From contig DGPZ01000076.1 of NCBI GenBank assembly GCA_002390675.1, positions 37,617 through 64,796 of the forward strand: 27,180 nt of DNA, in the 5' to 3' direction. Shown piece after piece: positions 7,258 to 14,246 of the stretch. The position numbers and the translations under genes were made by a program. This DNA comes from Deltaproteobacteria bacterium UBA4427 (GTDB taxonomy: Bacteria; Myxococcota_A; UBA9160; UBA4427). Position 1 is the first letter of the stretch; each line of letters begins with the position of its first letter. Below the pieces are notes generated by a model. The model had not been told where the DNA came from. It saw only the letters and a program-made list of their open reading frames with translations, and did no database searches.

Positions 7258-8439
7258 CTAACGACGCTCCCGCGGAAGCCCTAGCACGCGCTCGGAAATG
7301 ATGTTGCGCTGGATCTGGTTCGAGCCGGCGTAAATCGTGTCGGAGCGTGTGAATAGAAACATTCGCTGGAGGCCGCTGAGATCGTAGGGAGCTCCTTCTG
7401 CAAGCTCCGCGTCTGCACCCATCACGTCCATAGCAAGCTTTCCCAGATCGCGATGCCAGCTGGCCCAGAAGATCTTCGAAATGCTCGACGAGGGCGGTGG
7501 ATCCGCTTCGTCCGAACCAGAGAGCGTACGGAGAGCGTGGTAGCGCTGAATCCGAAGACCACTCCAAGCTTCTGCTATGCGCTGGCGGATCAATGGATCC
7601 TTCGATTTCCCATTCTCCTTGGCGACCTTGATGACCTCGTCGAGTTCATTCTGGAAACTCATCTGCTGGCCAAGTGTCGAGGCCCCGCGCTCAAAGGCAA
7701 GCGTCCCCATAGCCACGGCCCAGCCGCCATTCACTTCACCGACGATATTTTCTTTCGGCGTGCGTGCGTCAGAGAAGAAGGTCTCGCTAAATTCCGAGTC
7801 TCCGGTCATTTGCACGATCGGGCGAACTTCCACGCCGGGCTGATCCATCGGGCACAGAATATACGAAATGCCGCGATGCTTAGGCTGTGCGTCTGGATCG
7901 GTTCGACAAACAAGAAAACACCAATCCGACCACTCGGCACCAGAAGTCCAAACCTTCTGTCCGTTCAACACCCAGTCATCGCCATCGAGCTCAGCGCGCA
8001 TCTGTGCGGCGGCCAAATCAGATCCAGCACTCGGCTCGGAATACCCCTGACACCAAACTTCCTCCCCCGACATGATCTTGGGCAGGAATCGCTTCTTCTG
8101 ATCCTCGGTTCCAAAATGGATAATCGTGGGTGCGAGTAGGCCCTCGCCGATATGACCGACGCGTCCGGGACCGCCGGCCCGGGCGTACTCTTCATAGAAG
8201 ATCATTTGCTGCGTAATCGAAAGTTCACGACCGCCGACACTCTTCGGCCAGCCGATTCCGATCCAGCCATGTTCGCCGAGCAGGCGTTCCCATGCGTGGC
8301 GCTCTTCGAAAAGCGCATGTTCATCGCCGGGCCCACCGCGCCCCTTTACGATTTCAAACTCCCCACACAAGTGGGCTTCGAGCCAACCAGCGATCTCGGC
8401 GCGAAACGCCTCGTCTTCTTCGGTGAATTGGGCGTCCAT
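7258..8439 (-). CDS. Acyl-CoA dehydrogenase, subunit with helix-G catalytic glutamate
   Basis: The start MDAQFTEEDEAF at 8439 is preceded by AGAGGAAGG at a good distance and gives 393 residues; the longer reading to 8505 lacks support. Family motifs: GIGWPKSVGGREL (about 61-73), the FAD/substrate loop YSEPSAGSDLA (about 133-142), WVLNGQKVWTSGA, and the C-terminal TIYAGSNQIQRNIISERVLGLP. A glutamate is at the helix-G position in GTLAFERG (Glu250), close to Glu254 of isovaleryl-CoA dehydrogenase, while the YEGT position reads YAGSN. This is the FadE26/FadE29-like class, which in mycobacteria pairs with a Glu-less subunit. Candidate partner: the product of 4010-5149. The gene starts a minus-strand unit with the IpdF-like gene and reads away from an acyl-CoA synthetase gene. 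Its promoter region carries putative operator site A. Confidence 0.93.
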   Translation of the reverse strand: MDAQFTEEDEAFRAEIAGWLEAHLCGEFEIVKGRGGPGDEHALFEERHAWERLLGEHGWIGIGWPKSVGGRELSITQQMIFYEEYARAGGPGRVGHIGEGLLAPTIIHFGTEDQKKRFLPKIMSGEEVWCQGYSEPSAGSDLAAAQMRAELDGDDWVLNGQKVWTSGAEWSDWCFLVCRTDPDAQPKHRGISYILCPMDQPGVEVRPIVQMTGDSEFSETFFSDARTPKENIVGEVNGGWAVAMGTLAFERGASTLGQQMSFQNELDEVIKVAKENGKSKDPLIRQRIAEAWSGLRIQRYHALRTLSGSDEADPPPSSSISKIFWASWHRDLGKLAMDVMGADAELAEGAPYDLSGLQRMFLFTRSDTIYAGSNQIQRNIISERVLGLPRERR

Positions 8440-8501
8440 GATTGCGAACCTTCCTCTGGGACTCTTTAGGTGTCTGGCGATAGAACCGTGGGCGTGTATG
8501 T

Positions 8502-8530
8502 ACATTACGATACGCTGCGGATCGAATCAA
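8502..8530 (-). promoter_or_regulatory. Putative promoter and TetR-type operator, site A
   Basis: On the plus strand the core TTACGATAC (8505-8513) merges into the inverted repeat CGATACG-CTG-CGGATCG (8508-8524), which is symmetric except for one base pair. On the minus strand a TTGATT (8530-8525) and a TAATGT (8507-8502) are separated by 17 bases and would serve the acyl-CoA dehydrogenase gene starting at 8439, so the repeat fills the spacer exactly where a repressor would block polymerase. The same core occurs at 11191 and 24640. A second nearby sequence, AATACGTACGAT (8558-8569), could be another half-site for the divergent synthetase gene. Binding is inferred, not shown. Confidence 0.55.
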
Positions 8531-8594
8531 ACCCCTCAGTGCCCGCACTCGCGTTGAATACGTACGATCAAGAGTCCCATTATCATGTGCGGAA

Positions 8595-8607
8595 GCTAGC
8601 TGCTAGC
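8595..8607. repeat. Palindrome GCTAGC-T-GCTAGC upstream of the synthetase gene
   Basis: Two copies of the self-complementary hexamer GCTAGC flank a single T, forming a 13-base near-perfect palindrome 64 bases before the start of the acyl-CoA synthetase gene. It lies in the 232-base divergent gap 8440-8671 together with site A. It could be a protein-binding site; no family can be named. Confidence 0.3.
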
Positions 8608-8671
8608 AGGCTATTCTGAGTCTCCACGGCGCCCAGCGCGCGCTCCCCAGCCTCACCCGGAGAAGTACGAG

Positions 8672-10216
8672 ATGATCGAGACCGCGACCCTTTGGCAGCT
8701 CATCGAAGCCCGTGCCGATGCGACGCCCGATGCGATTTTGGCCATTGACGGGGACGGACGCGAAATGGACTTCCGCAAGTACCGCGACGAGTGCCTGCGA
8801 ACCGCTCGTGGTCTCGTCGGTCTCGGCGTCGGGCCCGGTCGGGTCGTATCCTGGATGCTTCCGACCCGGATGGAATCGATGATCTTGGTCGGCGCCCTCT
8901 CGCGACTCGATGCGATCCAGAATCCGATTCTGCCGATCTACCGCACCCGCGAAGTCCGGTTCATCTCAAATCAGTGCAAGCCCTGCCTACTCGTGACACC
9001 GCCCGAGTGGAGAGGCTTCGACTACCCGGGCATGGCGACCGAAATCGCTGCCGAACACGAAGACCTGCAAACTCTTGTCGTCGATCACGATCTGCCCGGT
9101 GCAGGAGAAGAAGTCGAGCTCCCGCCAGCACCTGCGGCTCTCGATCCCGCCAAACTGCCTGTGCGATGGCTCTTCTACACAAGCGGCACCACCGCCGACC
9201 CCAAAGGCGTAAAACACACAGATGCGTCGTTATGGGCGGCGGCCAAGGGCATGAGCATCGCTCTAGATATGCGTCCCGAAGATCGCGTCGCCTTCGTCTT
9301 TCCCTTCACACATATAGGCGGGATCAACTGGCTGCAGTCCGCGCTGTCCTATGGATGCACCCATATCCTAATCGAAAACTTTGCCGATCCGGCAACCATG
9401 TCTACGCTCGTGAAGCACGGGGTCACCCTCGGCTCTGCGGGGACTGTTTTCCACGAAGCCTATCTCGCGGCACATCGCGAGAGCGAAACGAAGCCGCTCT
9501 TTCCGAATATGCGCGCCTTCCCGGGCGGCGGTGCACCCAAGCCGCCGCAGCTGCACTACGACCTCGTCGATGAGATGGGCGGAGTCGGCGTCCTCTCTGG
9601 ATACGGAATGACTGAGGCACCCATCCTCACTATGAGCCGATTCGACGATCCCTCGCAGATGCTGGCGGAGTCAGAAGGCGGTATTGCACTGCCTGAGGTC
9701 GATCTTCGAGTGGTTAAGGACGATGGCTCGCTCGCCGGGCCCGGCGAAGAAGGCGAATTCCGATGCAAGGGACCGCAGCTCTTTCGCGGCTATCTAGATT
9801 CATCTCTCGACGCCGCCGCCTTTGACGAGAACGGATATTTCCATACCGGCGATCTCGGCTATCTCGACACCGAAGGCTATTGCGTGGTGACGGGCCGCCT
9901 CAAGGACGTGATCATCCGCAAGGGTGAGAACATTCCCGCCAAAGAAGTCGAAGACCTCCTCTATCAACACCCCAAGGTCGCGGACGTCGCTGTCATAGGA
10001 CTCCCCGACGTCCGTTCCGGCGAGCGATGCTGCGCGGTCATCGAATGCAAAGACGGGAACGACCCGATCGCCTTCGAAGAAATGCAGCAGTTCTTGCGTG
10101 ATCAGCAGCTCATGGTCCAAAAGATCCCAGAGCAGCTTGAGATCATCGACCAAATCCCGCGCAATCCCACCGGAAAAATCCAGAAGCACGAGCTTCGTGA
10201 GAACTACTCGGACTAA
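8672..10216 (+). CDS. Acyl-CoA synthetase (AMP-forming, FadD-type)
   Basis: The 514-residue ANL-superfamily enzyme activates a carboxylic acid through an acyl-adenylate to its CoA thioester. Motifs: the phosphate loop YTSGTTADPKG (about 169-179), YGMTEAP (about 311-317), YFHTGDLGYLD, the hinge GRLKDVIIRKGENIPAKEVE, and the C-terminal adenylation lysine Lys502 in PTGKIQK. GGAGAAG is six bases before ATG. It is closest in style to synthetases for cyclic or aromatic acids and FadD-type ligases of mycobacterial catabolic clusters; the substrate cannot be read from sequence. It is divergent from the acyl-CoA dehydrogenase gene at 8439, sharing a 232-base promoter region with operator site A. Its stop is followed six bases later by a GNAT-like stub. 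Confidence 0.93.
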   Translation: MIETATLWQLIEARADATPDAILAIDGDGREMDFRKYRDECLRTARGLVGLGVGPGRVVSWMLPTRMESMILVGALSRLDAIQNPILPIYRTREVRFISNQCKPCLLVTPPEWRGFDYPGMATEIAAEHEDLQTLVVDHDLPGAGEEVELPPAPAALDPAKLPVRWLFYTSGTTADPKGVKHTDASLWAAAKGMSIALDMRPEDRVAFVFPFTHIGGINWLQSALSYGCTHILIENFADPATMSTLVKHGVTLGSAGTVFHEAYLAAHRESETKPLFPNMRAFPGGGAPKPPQLHYDLVDEMGGVGVLSGYGMTEAPILTMSRFDDPSQMLAESEGGIALPEVDLRVVKDDGSLAGPGEEGEFRCKGPQLFRGYLDSSLDAAAFDENGYFHTGDLGYLDTEGYCVVTGRLKDVIIRKGENIPAKEVEDLLYQHPKVADVAVIGLPDVRSGERCCAVIECKDGNDPIAFEEMQQFLRDQQLMVQKIPEQLEIIDQIPRNPTGKIQKHELRENYSD

Positions 10217-10221
10217 CGAAG

Positions 10222-10332
10222 ATGCCTGCAACCCCAGATTCTCTACGCACCGATCGGCTACGCCTGCGCCGTTGGCGTGACGCCGACGACCTGCTGCACC
10301 CCCACGTGCTCTATCGTATCCGACCTGAGTAA
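10222..10332 (+). pseudogene. Remnant of a GNAT (RimJ/RimL-type) acetyltransferase N-terminus
   Basis: A 36-codon frame directly after the synthetase gene reads MPATPDSLRTDRLRLRRW followed by RDADDL. The pattern L-x-T-x-RLRLRRWRDAD is the standard first strand and helix of RimJ/RimL-family N-acetyltransferases, which normally run to about 170-200 residues. Here the similarity ends after about 25 residues and the frame stops at 10330-10332; the remaining 104 bases before the converging TetR gene show no continuation that I can see in any frame. It is most likely the decayed stub of a deleted gene. A CGTTGGCG-TGA-CGCCGACG hairpin (10270-10288) lies inside it and is probably just coding sequence. 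A chance short frame cannot be excluded. Confidence 0.5.
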
Positions 10333-10436
10333 GAAGAATTCTCTACTCAAAACGCTGTGCGGATTCCATTTGCGTTGATGACGATTATCGGAGTTCTCAT
10401 GCTAAGCGCTGCACAACGACAAAGTCGGCCCTGACC

Positions 10437-11051
10437 TCAGCCCTTTTTCAGGATCCCAGACAAAGCAAGATCCACGATCGGACCAACCATCTTCGGCGAC
10501 AGTGTGCCGCCGCGAAAAAAGAGCATGACTGAGATCGGACCTACTACGAGATCGGCCGCGAGGTCGATGTCCACGTCCTCGGAGATTTCGCCGCGCTCGC
10601 GGGCCCGCTCGAATATTCGAACGAAGGGCTCACGGCGCCCCCTGGCCACAGGCTCAAGCAGCTTTGAGAGCTCAGGGTTATGCGCGCGCTCTCCTGCGAG
10701 GCTAGGAAAGACGGCCCCAAGAGACGTTGCGTTGAAATTCGCGAGATAGGTTTTTAGCGTTTCTTTGAGGTCGGTCTCGAGACGGCCCGAATCAACTTCC
10801 TCGAACCCCGGCAAGCGGCCGAAGGCTTCGACGACGAGAGGCAGCTTCGAAGGCCACCGCCGATAAATCGTCGCCTTTCCCACACCCGCGCGCTGGGCCA
10901 CGCCCTCCACGGTCAAGGAGGAGAACCCAACCTCGACAAGCAGATCAAGCGTGGCGTCGAGAATAGCCTGATGGGCCTCCTCGCTTCGGGGCCGACCAGT
11001 GCTTCCGGGAGCGCCTCCGCGTCCCCCTTTCACACGTTCCGCCTGGGCCAT
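10437..11051 (-). CDS. TetR/AcrR-family transcriptional regulator
   Basis: With the start MAQAERV at 11051, supported by GGGGGAG six bases upstream, the protein has 204 residues. The N-terminal TetR domain begins at about residue 25 (EAHQAILDATLDLLVEVGFSSL), with the helix-turn-helix TVEGVAQRAGVGKATIYRRW at 47-66. The C-terminal ligand-binding part (about 80-204) resembles the AcrR-type C-terminal domain (LETDLKETLKTYLANF, then DIDLAADLVVGPISVMLFFRGG). It is divergent from the P450 operon. Its own promoter region carries the TTACGATAC element also found at two other divergent promoters, so I infer that it represses itself and at least three transcription units, with release by a pathway intermediate, possibly a CoA thioester as for KstR and KstR2. 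It is not recognisably KstR or KstR2. Upstream methionines at 11102 and 11066 are less well supported. Confidence 0.93.
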   Translation of the reverse strand: MAQAERVKGGRGGAPGSTGRPRSEEAHQAILDATLDLLVEVGFSSLTVEGVAQRAGVGKATIYRRWPSKLPLVVEAFGRLPGFEEVDSGRLETDLKETLKTYLANFNATSLGAVFPSLAGERAHNPELSKLLEPVARGRREPFVRIFERARERGEISEDVDIDLAADLVVGPISVMLFFRGGTLSPKMVGPIVDLALSGILKKG

Positions 11052-11159
11052 CTGCAACTCCCCCATCAAAGTGCCGTCCGCGGGCCAAGCTTCCCATATC
11101 ATGTGTCCGTCCGGCGAAAAGACTGGGACGGCTCGGGCGATTGATCGCGACAGCCGTAA

Positions 11160-11179
11160 TCGAGCCCACCCAGGCTCGA
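11160..11179. repeat. Inverted repeat in the tetR leader
   Basis: TCGAGCC-CACCCA-GGCTCGA is a perfect seven-base inverted repeat with a six-base loop, between the proposed tetR promoter and the tetR start. It would form a stable hairpin in the tetR mRNA leader or could be a second protein-binding site. No T tract follows in either direction. Confidence 0.4.
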
Positions 11180-11187
11180 CAGCGACA

Positions 11188-11217
11188 TCATTACGATACT
11201 ATACGTTCCGTTATCAA
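11188..11217 (-). promoter_or_regulatory. Putative tetR promoter and operator, site B
   Basis: The core TTACGATAC is at 11191-11199, followed by ATACG-TTC-CGTTA (11201-11213). On the minus strand TTGATA (11217-11212) and TAATGA (11193-11188) are 18 bases apart and would drive tetR. The layout (TTTGAT, then GTATCGTAATG) matches site A almost base for base at both ends, though the symmetric part is less perfect than at sites A and C. This suggests TetR autoregulation plus control of the divergent P450 operon. It is inferred from the sequence pattern only. Confidence 0.55.
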
Positions 11218-11292
11218 ACACCCGGCCTAGATGGCCTAGAGTCGCTCTAAAGGCGCTCCCGACTTTCCTGGCCCCGCGAGACGGTCACGAAG

Positions 11293-11314
11293 GAGCCCTC
11301 GGATTAGGGCTCCG
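11293..11314. repeat. Inverted repeat GAGCCCTC-N6-GGGCTCCG upstream of the P450 gene
   Basis: The arms form an eight-base perfect stem, GGAGCCCT (11292-11299) against AGGGCTCC (11306-11313), 69 bases before the chosen P450 start. The same arms with the same six-base spacing recur at 16796-16817 upstream of the LLM gene. It may be an operator or an mRNA leader hairpin; no T tract follows, which argues against a simple terminator. Confidence 0.45.
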
Positions 11315-11382
11315 GGCATGCGCATCTAGGCTTGGCGGATCCCGTCAATACACACGCCGATCACGGAGAATTGAGTCAACCT

Positions 11383-12558
11383 ATGGTCCAGTACAACCCG
11401 TTCTCAGACGAGGTCATGAAGGGCGATCCGCTCCCGATCTACAAGCAGCTTCGCGACGAGGCCCCGGCCTACTATCTCGAGGAATACGACACCTGGGCGC
11501 TCTCCCGATTCGAGGATATCTGGAAAGCCTCAGCGGACATGAAGCATCTAACGGCAGCCCACGGAACGACCTCCGCTCATCTAATGACGAAGGTGCAACC
11601 CGTCACCCCCATGATCAACAACATGGATCCGCCGGACCACACCCGTCTGCGCGGCTCCTTCCGTAAGCCCTTCGCCGCGCCGGAAGTCGCGAAGCTCGAG
11701 CCCATGATTCGCAAGATCGCGACCGACCGATTGGCTCAGGCCAAGGACGCTGGAGGGCTCGATGTTATTCACGAAATGACGGCACACGTCGCAGTAACCG
11801 TCGCGTGCTCGATCAGCGGTCTTCCCGTCGAGGACGGCCCCTTCCTGAACGATCTCGTATGGCGCTTTTTCAAACGCGAAGAAGGCCACGACGGCGCGAC
11901 GAATGCTGGCATGGAAGCGATGGGCGAAATGTTCGCGTACTTCATCGAGCAAATTCACAAGCGACGAGCGAGCGGCCCCAAGAACGATGTGCTCCAGACG
12001 CTGCTTGAGTTCGAGCAGAACGGTGAGAAATTAGATGATGAATCCCTAGCCTCTCATCTGGCCATGTTGATCATAGGCGGCTCTGAAACCTTCCCTAAGA
12101 CCTTCGCCACGATTGCTATGCGACTCTGGGAACATCCCGACCAGCGCAAGATGTGCATCGAGAACCCAGACTTGATCCCGGACGCCTACAACGAAGGTCT
12201 GCGCTACGACATGCCTACGCAGTTCCTCATGCGACAGGTCAAAAAGACGGTCACCTTCGCGGGGCAAGAGATGACCGAGGGCCAGAATATTATGTTCCTG
12301 TACCCCTCCGGCAATCGCGATGAACGAGAATTCCCGGAGCCGGATAAATTTGACATTCTTCGTCGCCCGCCGCGCATCATGAGCTTTGGCTATGGCCCCC
12401 ATTCATGTCTGGGCGTGAACGTCGCGCGTCTCGAAGGAAAGATCTGCATCGAGGAACTGCTGAAGGCCTACCCGGAATACGAAGTCGACCTGCCAAATTC
12501 AGAACGACTCCTCACCGAATTCGTCCAGGGATATTGGAAGCTCCCTATCACTTTCTAA
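11383..12558 (+). CDS. Cytochrome P450 monooxygenase
   Basis: From the ATG at 11383 the soluble P450 has 391 residues; a TTG at 11332 would add 17 but has no ribosome binding site, and GGAG at 11365-11368 favours the ATG at a rather long spacing. Landmarks: PPDHTRLR (83-90), I-helix IIGGSETFPKT (about 230-240) with acid-Thr Glu235-Thr236, the ExxR pair Glu271/Arg274 in EGLR, and the haem loop FGYGPHSCLG (335-344) with Cys342. The GGSETF I-helix differs from the common AGxxTT. It should hydroxylate a hydrophobic substrate with electrons from a ferredoxin system; a reductase-like gene is at 15484-16683, but no ferredoxin is in the window. It leads a plus-strand unit with a synthetase and an MFS transporter. 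Family number and substrate are unknown. Confidence 0.92.
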   Translation: MVQYNPFSDEVMKGDPLPIYKQLRDEAPAYYLEEYDTWALSRFEDIWKASADMKHLTAAHGTTSAHLMTKVQPVTPMINNMDPPDHTRLRGSFRKPFAAPEVAKLEPMIRKIATDRLAQAKDAGGLDVIHEMTAHVAVTVACSISGLPVEDGPFLNDLVWRFFKREEGHDGATNAGMEAMGEMFAYFIEQIHKRRASGPKNDVLQTLLEFEQNGEKLDDESLASHLAMLIIGGSETFPKTFATIAMRLWEHPDQRKMCIENPDLIPDAYNEGLRYDMPTQFLMRQVKKTVTFAGQEMTEGQNIMFLYPSGNRDEREFPEPDKFDILRRPPRIMSFGYGPHSCLGVNVARLEGKICIEELLKAYPEYEVDLPNSERLLTEFVQGYWKLPITF

Positions 12559-12614
12559 TCGTTCTGCCTCAAATTGCACGGATCACCTAAGCCCACGCGG
12601 GAGGTCACCTGAAA

Positions 12615-14246
12615 ATGGATTTTCCCGTGTCCCTAGCTGCGCGTGTACGGGAACTCGCACGCGTTAGGGCAGACGAACCTGCCTATCTGGTTGACAATCG
12701 CACGCTCGATTGGCGCGGCTATGACCAAGCCGCAGATCGACTTGCTCGCGCGCTCTTGGCTCTCAGACTGCCGAATGGCGCGACGGTCGCCGTCTGGGTT
12801 CCCGACGGGCCGGCGTTTCATATTGCCTTTCAGGCAACGGAGCGGGCTGGTCTTGTTTGTCTCGGGCTAGGCGCGAGATGCGGCGAGCGTGAGCTCGCTC
12901 ATCTGCTTCGGCTATCCGGTGCACGGACGCTGTTGAGCGCCCCGAGTATGAGTGGCGTAGACACCTCCGAACGGGTCGAGTCGCTCCGCTCTCAAGGCGT
13001 CGAAATAGACACCCATCTCATCACCCATGGCGACGCGTTCGTTCATGATCCGATCACGCAGGACGGCCAGGATACGCCTCTCGCTAAACCCGAGGCGCTG
13101 GAAGGCGCCGGGCTCGCGGCGAACGAAACTTCGCTCTTCAACACGACCTCCGGCACGACGGGCCTCCCCAAAATCGTGATTCACGATCAGCTCCGTTGGT
13201 TTCATTTCCACCGCTTTGCCGCAGAGATCGGGCACTTTCGAGATGATGATGTCTTCATGAGTGCCTTGCCCGCACCCTTCGGCTTTGGCCTTTGGACCCA
13301 GCACTTTTCACCAACTTTGTTGGGCGTGCCGACCGTCCTGCAACGACGATTCAATGCGGCCACAGCGATCGAAGCGATGCGACGACATCAAGTCACCGTG
13401 CTCGGTGCGGTCTCGACACAATTCATCCTGATGCTCGAATCCGGTGGCTTCGACCATGCCGATGGCCTCGCGCTCCGCAGTCTCTTTACGGGCGGTGAAG
13501 CCGTCCCAGAGAAACGCGCCCGCGCCTTCGAAGAAGCGACCGGAGCGTACGTGCTTCAGTTCTACGGATCGAACGAGACCGGCGCGGTCAGCGCCACGCG
13601 TCCAGAAGACCCGCCGGAGAAACGTCTCACGACCGCAGGACGCCCGATCCCTGAGATGCAACTTCGGCTATTTGATACGCAGGGGCATGATGTGACAACC
13701 AGCGGCGCTGGCCAGCCTGCCGTCAAAGGTCCCGTCGTCTCAGTTGGCTATTTTGGTGCGCCCGAGGCAACTGCCGAGCTGATCCGCCCAGACGGCTGGG
13801 TCATGCTAGGTGACCTCATTGAACTGGACGACGAGGGCTATCTCCGCGTAGTCGGGCGAACCGACGACATCATTATTCGGGGCGGCAAAAACCTCTCCGC
13901 CGCCGCGATCGAAGAAATCGTCTCCACTCATCCCTCAGTCGCACTCGCCGCGGCGATAGGCATCCCCGACGCCGTATTCGGTGAGCGTGCAGCCGCATAC
14001 GTAGAGCTTCGTCCCAATACTTCTCTCGACCTCGACGAGCTGAAGCAATTCCTCGAGCGTGAGGAAATCGCTAGGGAGCTATGGCCAGAGGCGCTGGTCC
14101 TATTAGAAGCCCTCCCGCATAACGTGGGTGGAAAAATCGCGAAGAGCGCTTTGCGCGAAGACGCCCAGACGCGGTTCGGCACGGGCCTAGACGCGGATAC
14201 CGCTGCTCATGCGCGAGCTGCCTCACGCCGCGAGGCAGCTGAATGA
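12615..14246 (+). CDS. Acyl-CoA synthetase (AMP-forming), second copy
   Basis: The 543-residue ANL enzyme has the phosphate loop FNTTSGTTGLPK (about 175-186), YGSNETGAVS (317-326), VMLGDLIELDDEGYLRVVGRTDDIIIRGGKN for the hinge, and the adenylation lysine in VGGKIAKSALRE near the C-terminus. A charged tail of about 25 residues follows. It is quite different from the synthetase at 8672, so the two probably activate different acids. GGGAGG lies 12 bases before ATG. It follows the P450 gene by 56 bases, and its stop overlaps the start of the MFS gene (ATGA), which implies translational coupling. An acid imported by the transporter and activated by this enzyme is a reasonable inference. Confidence 0.92.
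   Translation: MDFPVSLAARVRELARVRADEPAYLVDNRTLDWRGYDQAADRLARALLALRLPNGATVAVWVPDGPAFHIAFQATERAGLVCLGLGARCGERELAHLLRLSGARTLLSAPSMSGVDTSERVESLRSQGVEIDTHLITHGDAFVHDPITQDGQDTPLAKPEALEGAGLAANETSLFNTTSGTTGLPKIVIHDQLRWFHFHRFAAEIGHFRDDDVFMSALPAPFGFGLWTQHFSPTLLGVPTVLQRRFNAATAIEAMRRHQVTVLGAVSTQFILMLESGGFDHADGLALRSLFTGGEAVPEKRARAFEEATGAYVLQFYGSNETGAVSATRPEDPPEKRLTTAGRPIPEMQLRLFDTQGHDVTTSGAGQPAVKGPVVSVGYFGAPEATAELIRPDGWVMLGDLIELDDEGYLRVVGRTDDIIIRGGKNLSAAAIEEIVSTHPSVALAAAIGIPDAVFGERAAAYVELRPNTSLDLDELKQFLEREEIARELWPEALVLLEALPHNVGGKIAKSALREDAQTRFGTGLDADTAAHARAASRREAAE

Larger units (their letters stand above)
11052..11382. other. 331-base divergent control region between tetR and the P450 gene
   Basis: The gap contains, from left to right: the tetR ribosome binding site; an inverted repeat at 11160-11179 in the tetR leader; operator-like site B with a minus-strand promoter (11188-11217); an inverted repeat at 11293-11314 in the P450 leader; and a GGAG at 11365-11368 before the chosen P450 start. 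No gene is seen in it. Three separate symmetric elements in 331 bases make this the most regulated-looking stretch of the window. Confidence 0.6.

Noticed and set aside
10270..10288. Hairpin CGTTGGCG-TGA-CGCCGACG as a terminator of the synthetase gene
   Set aside because: It lies inside the acetyltransferase stub, where the bases encode conserved residues, and no T tract follows.
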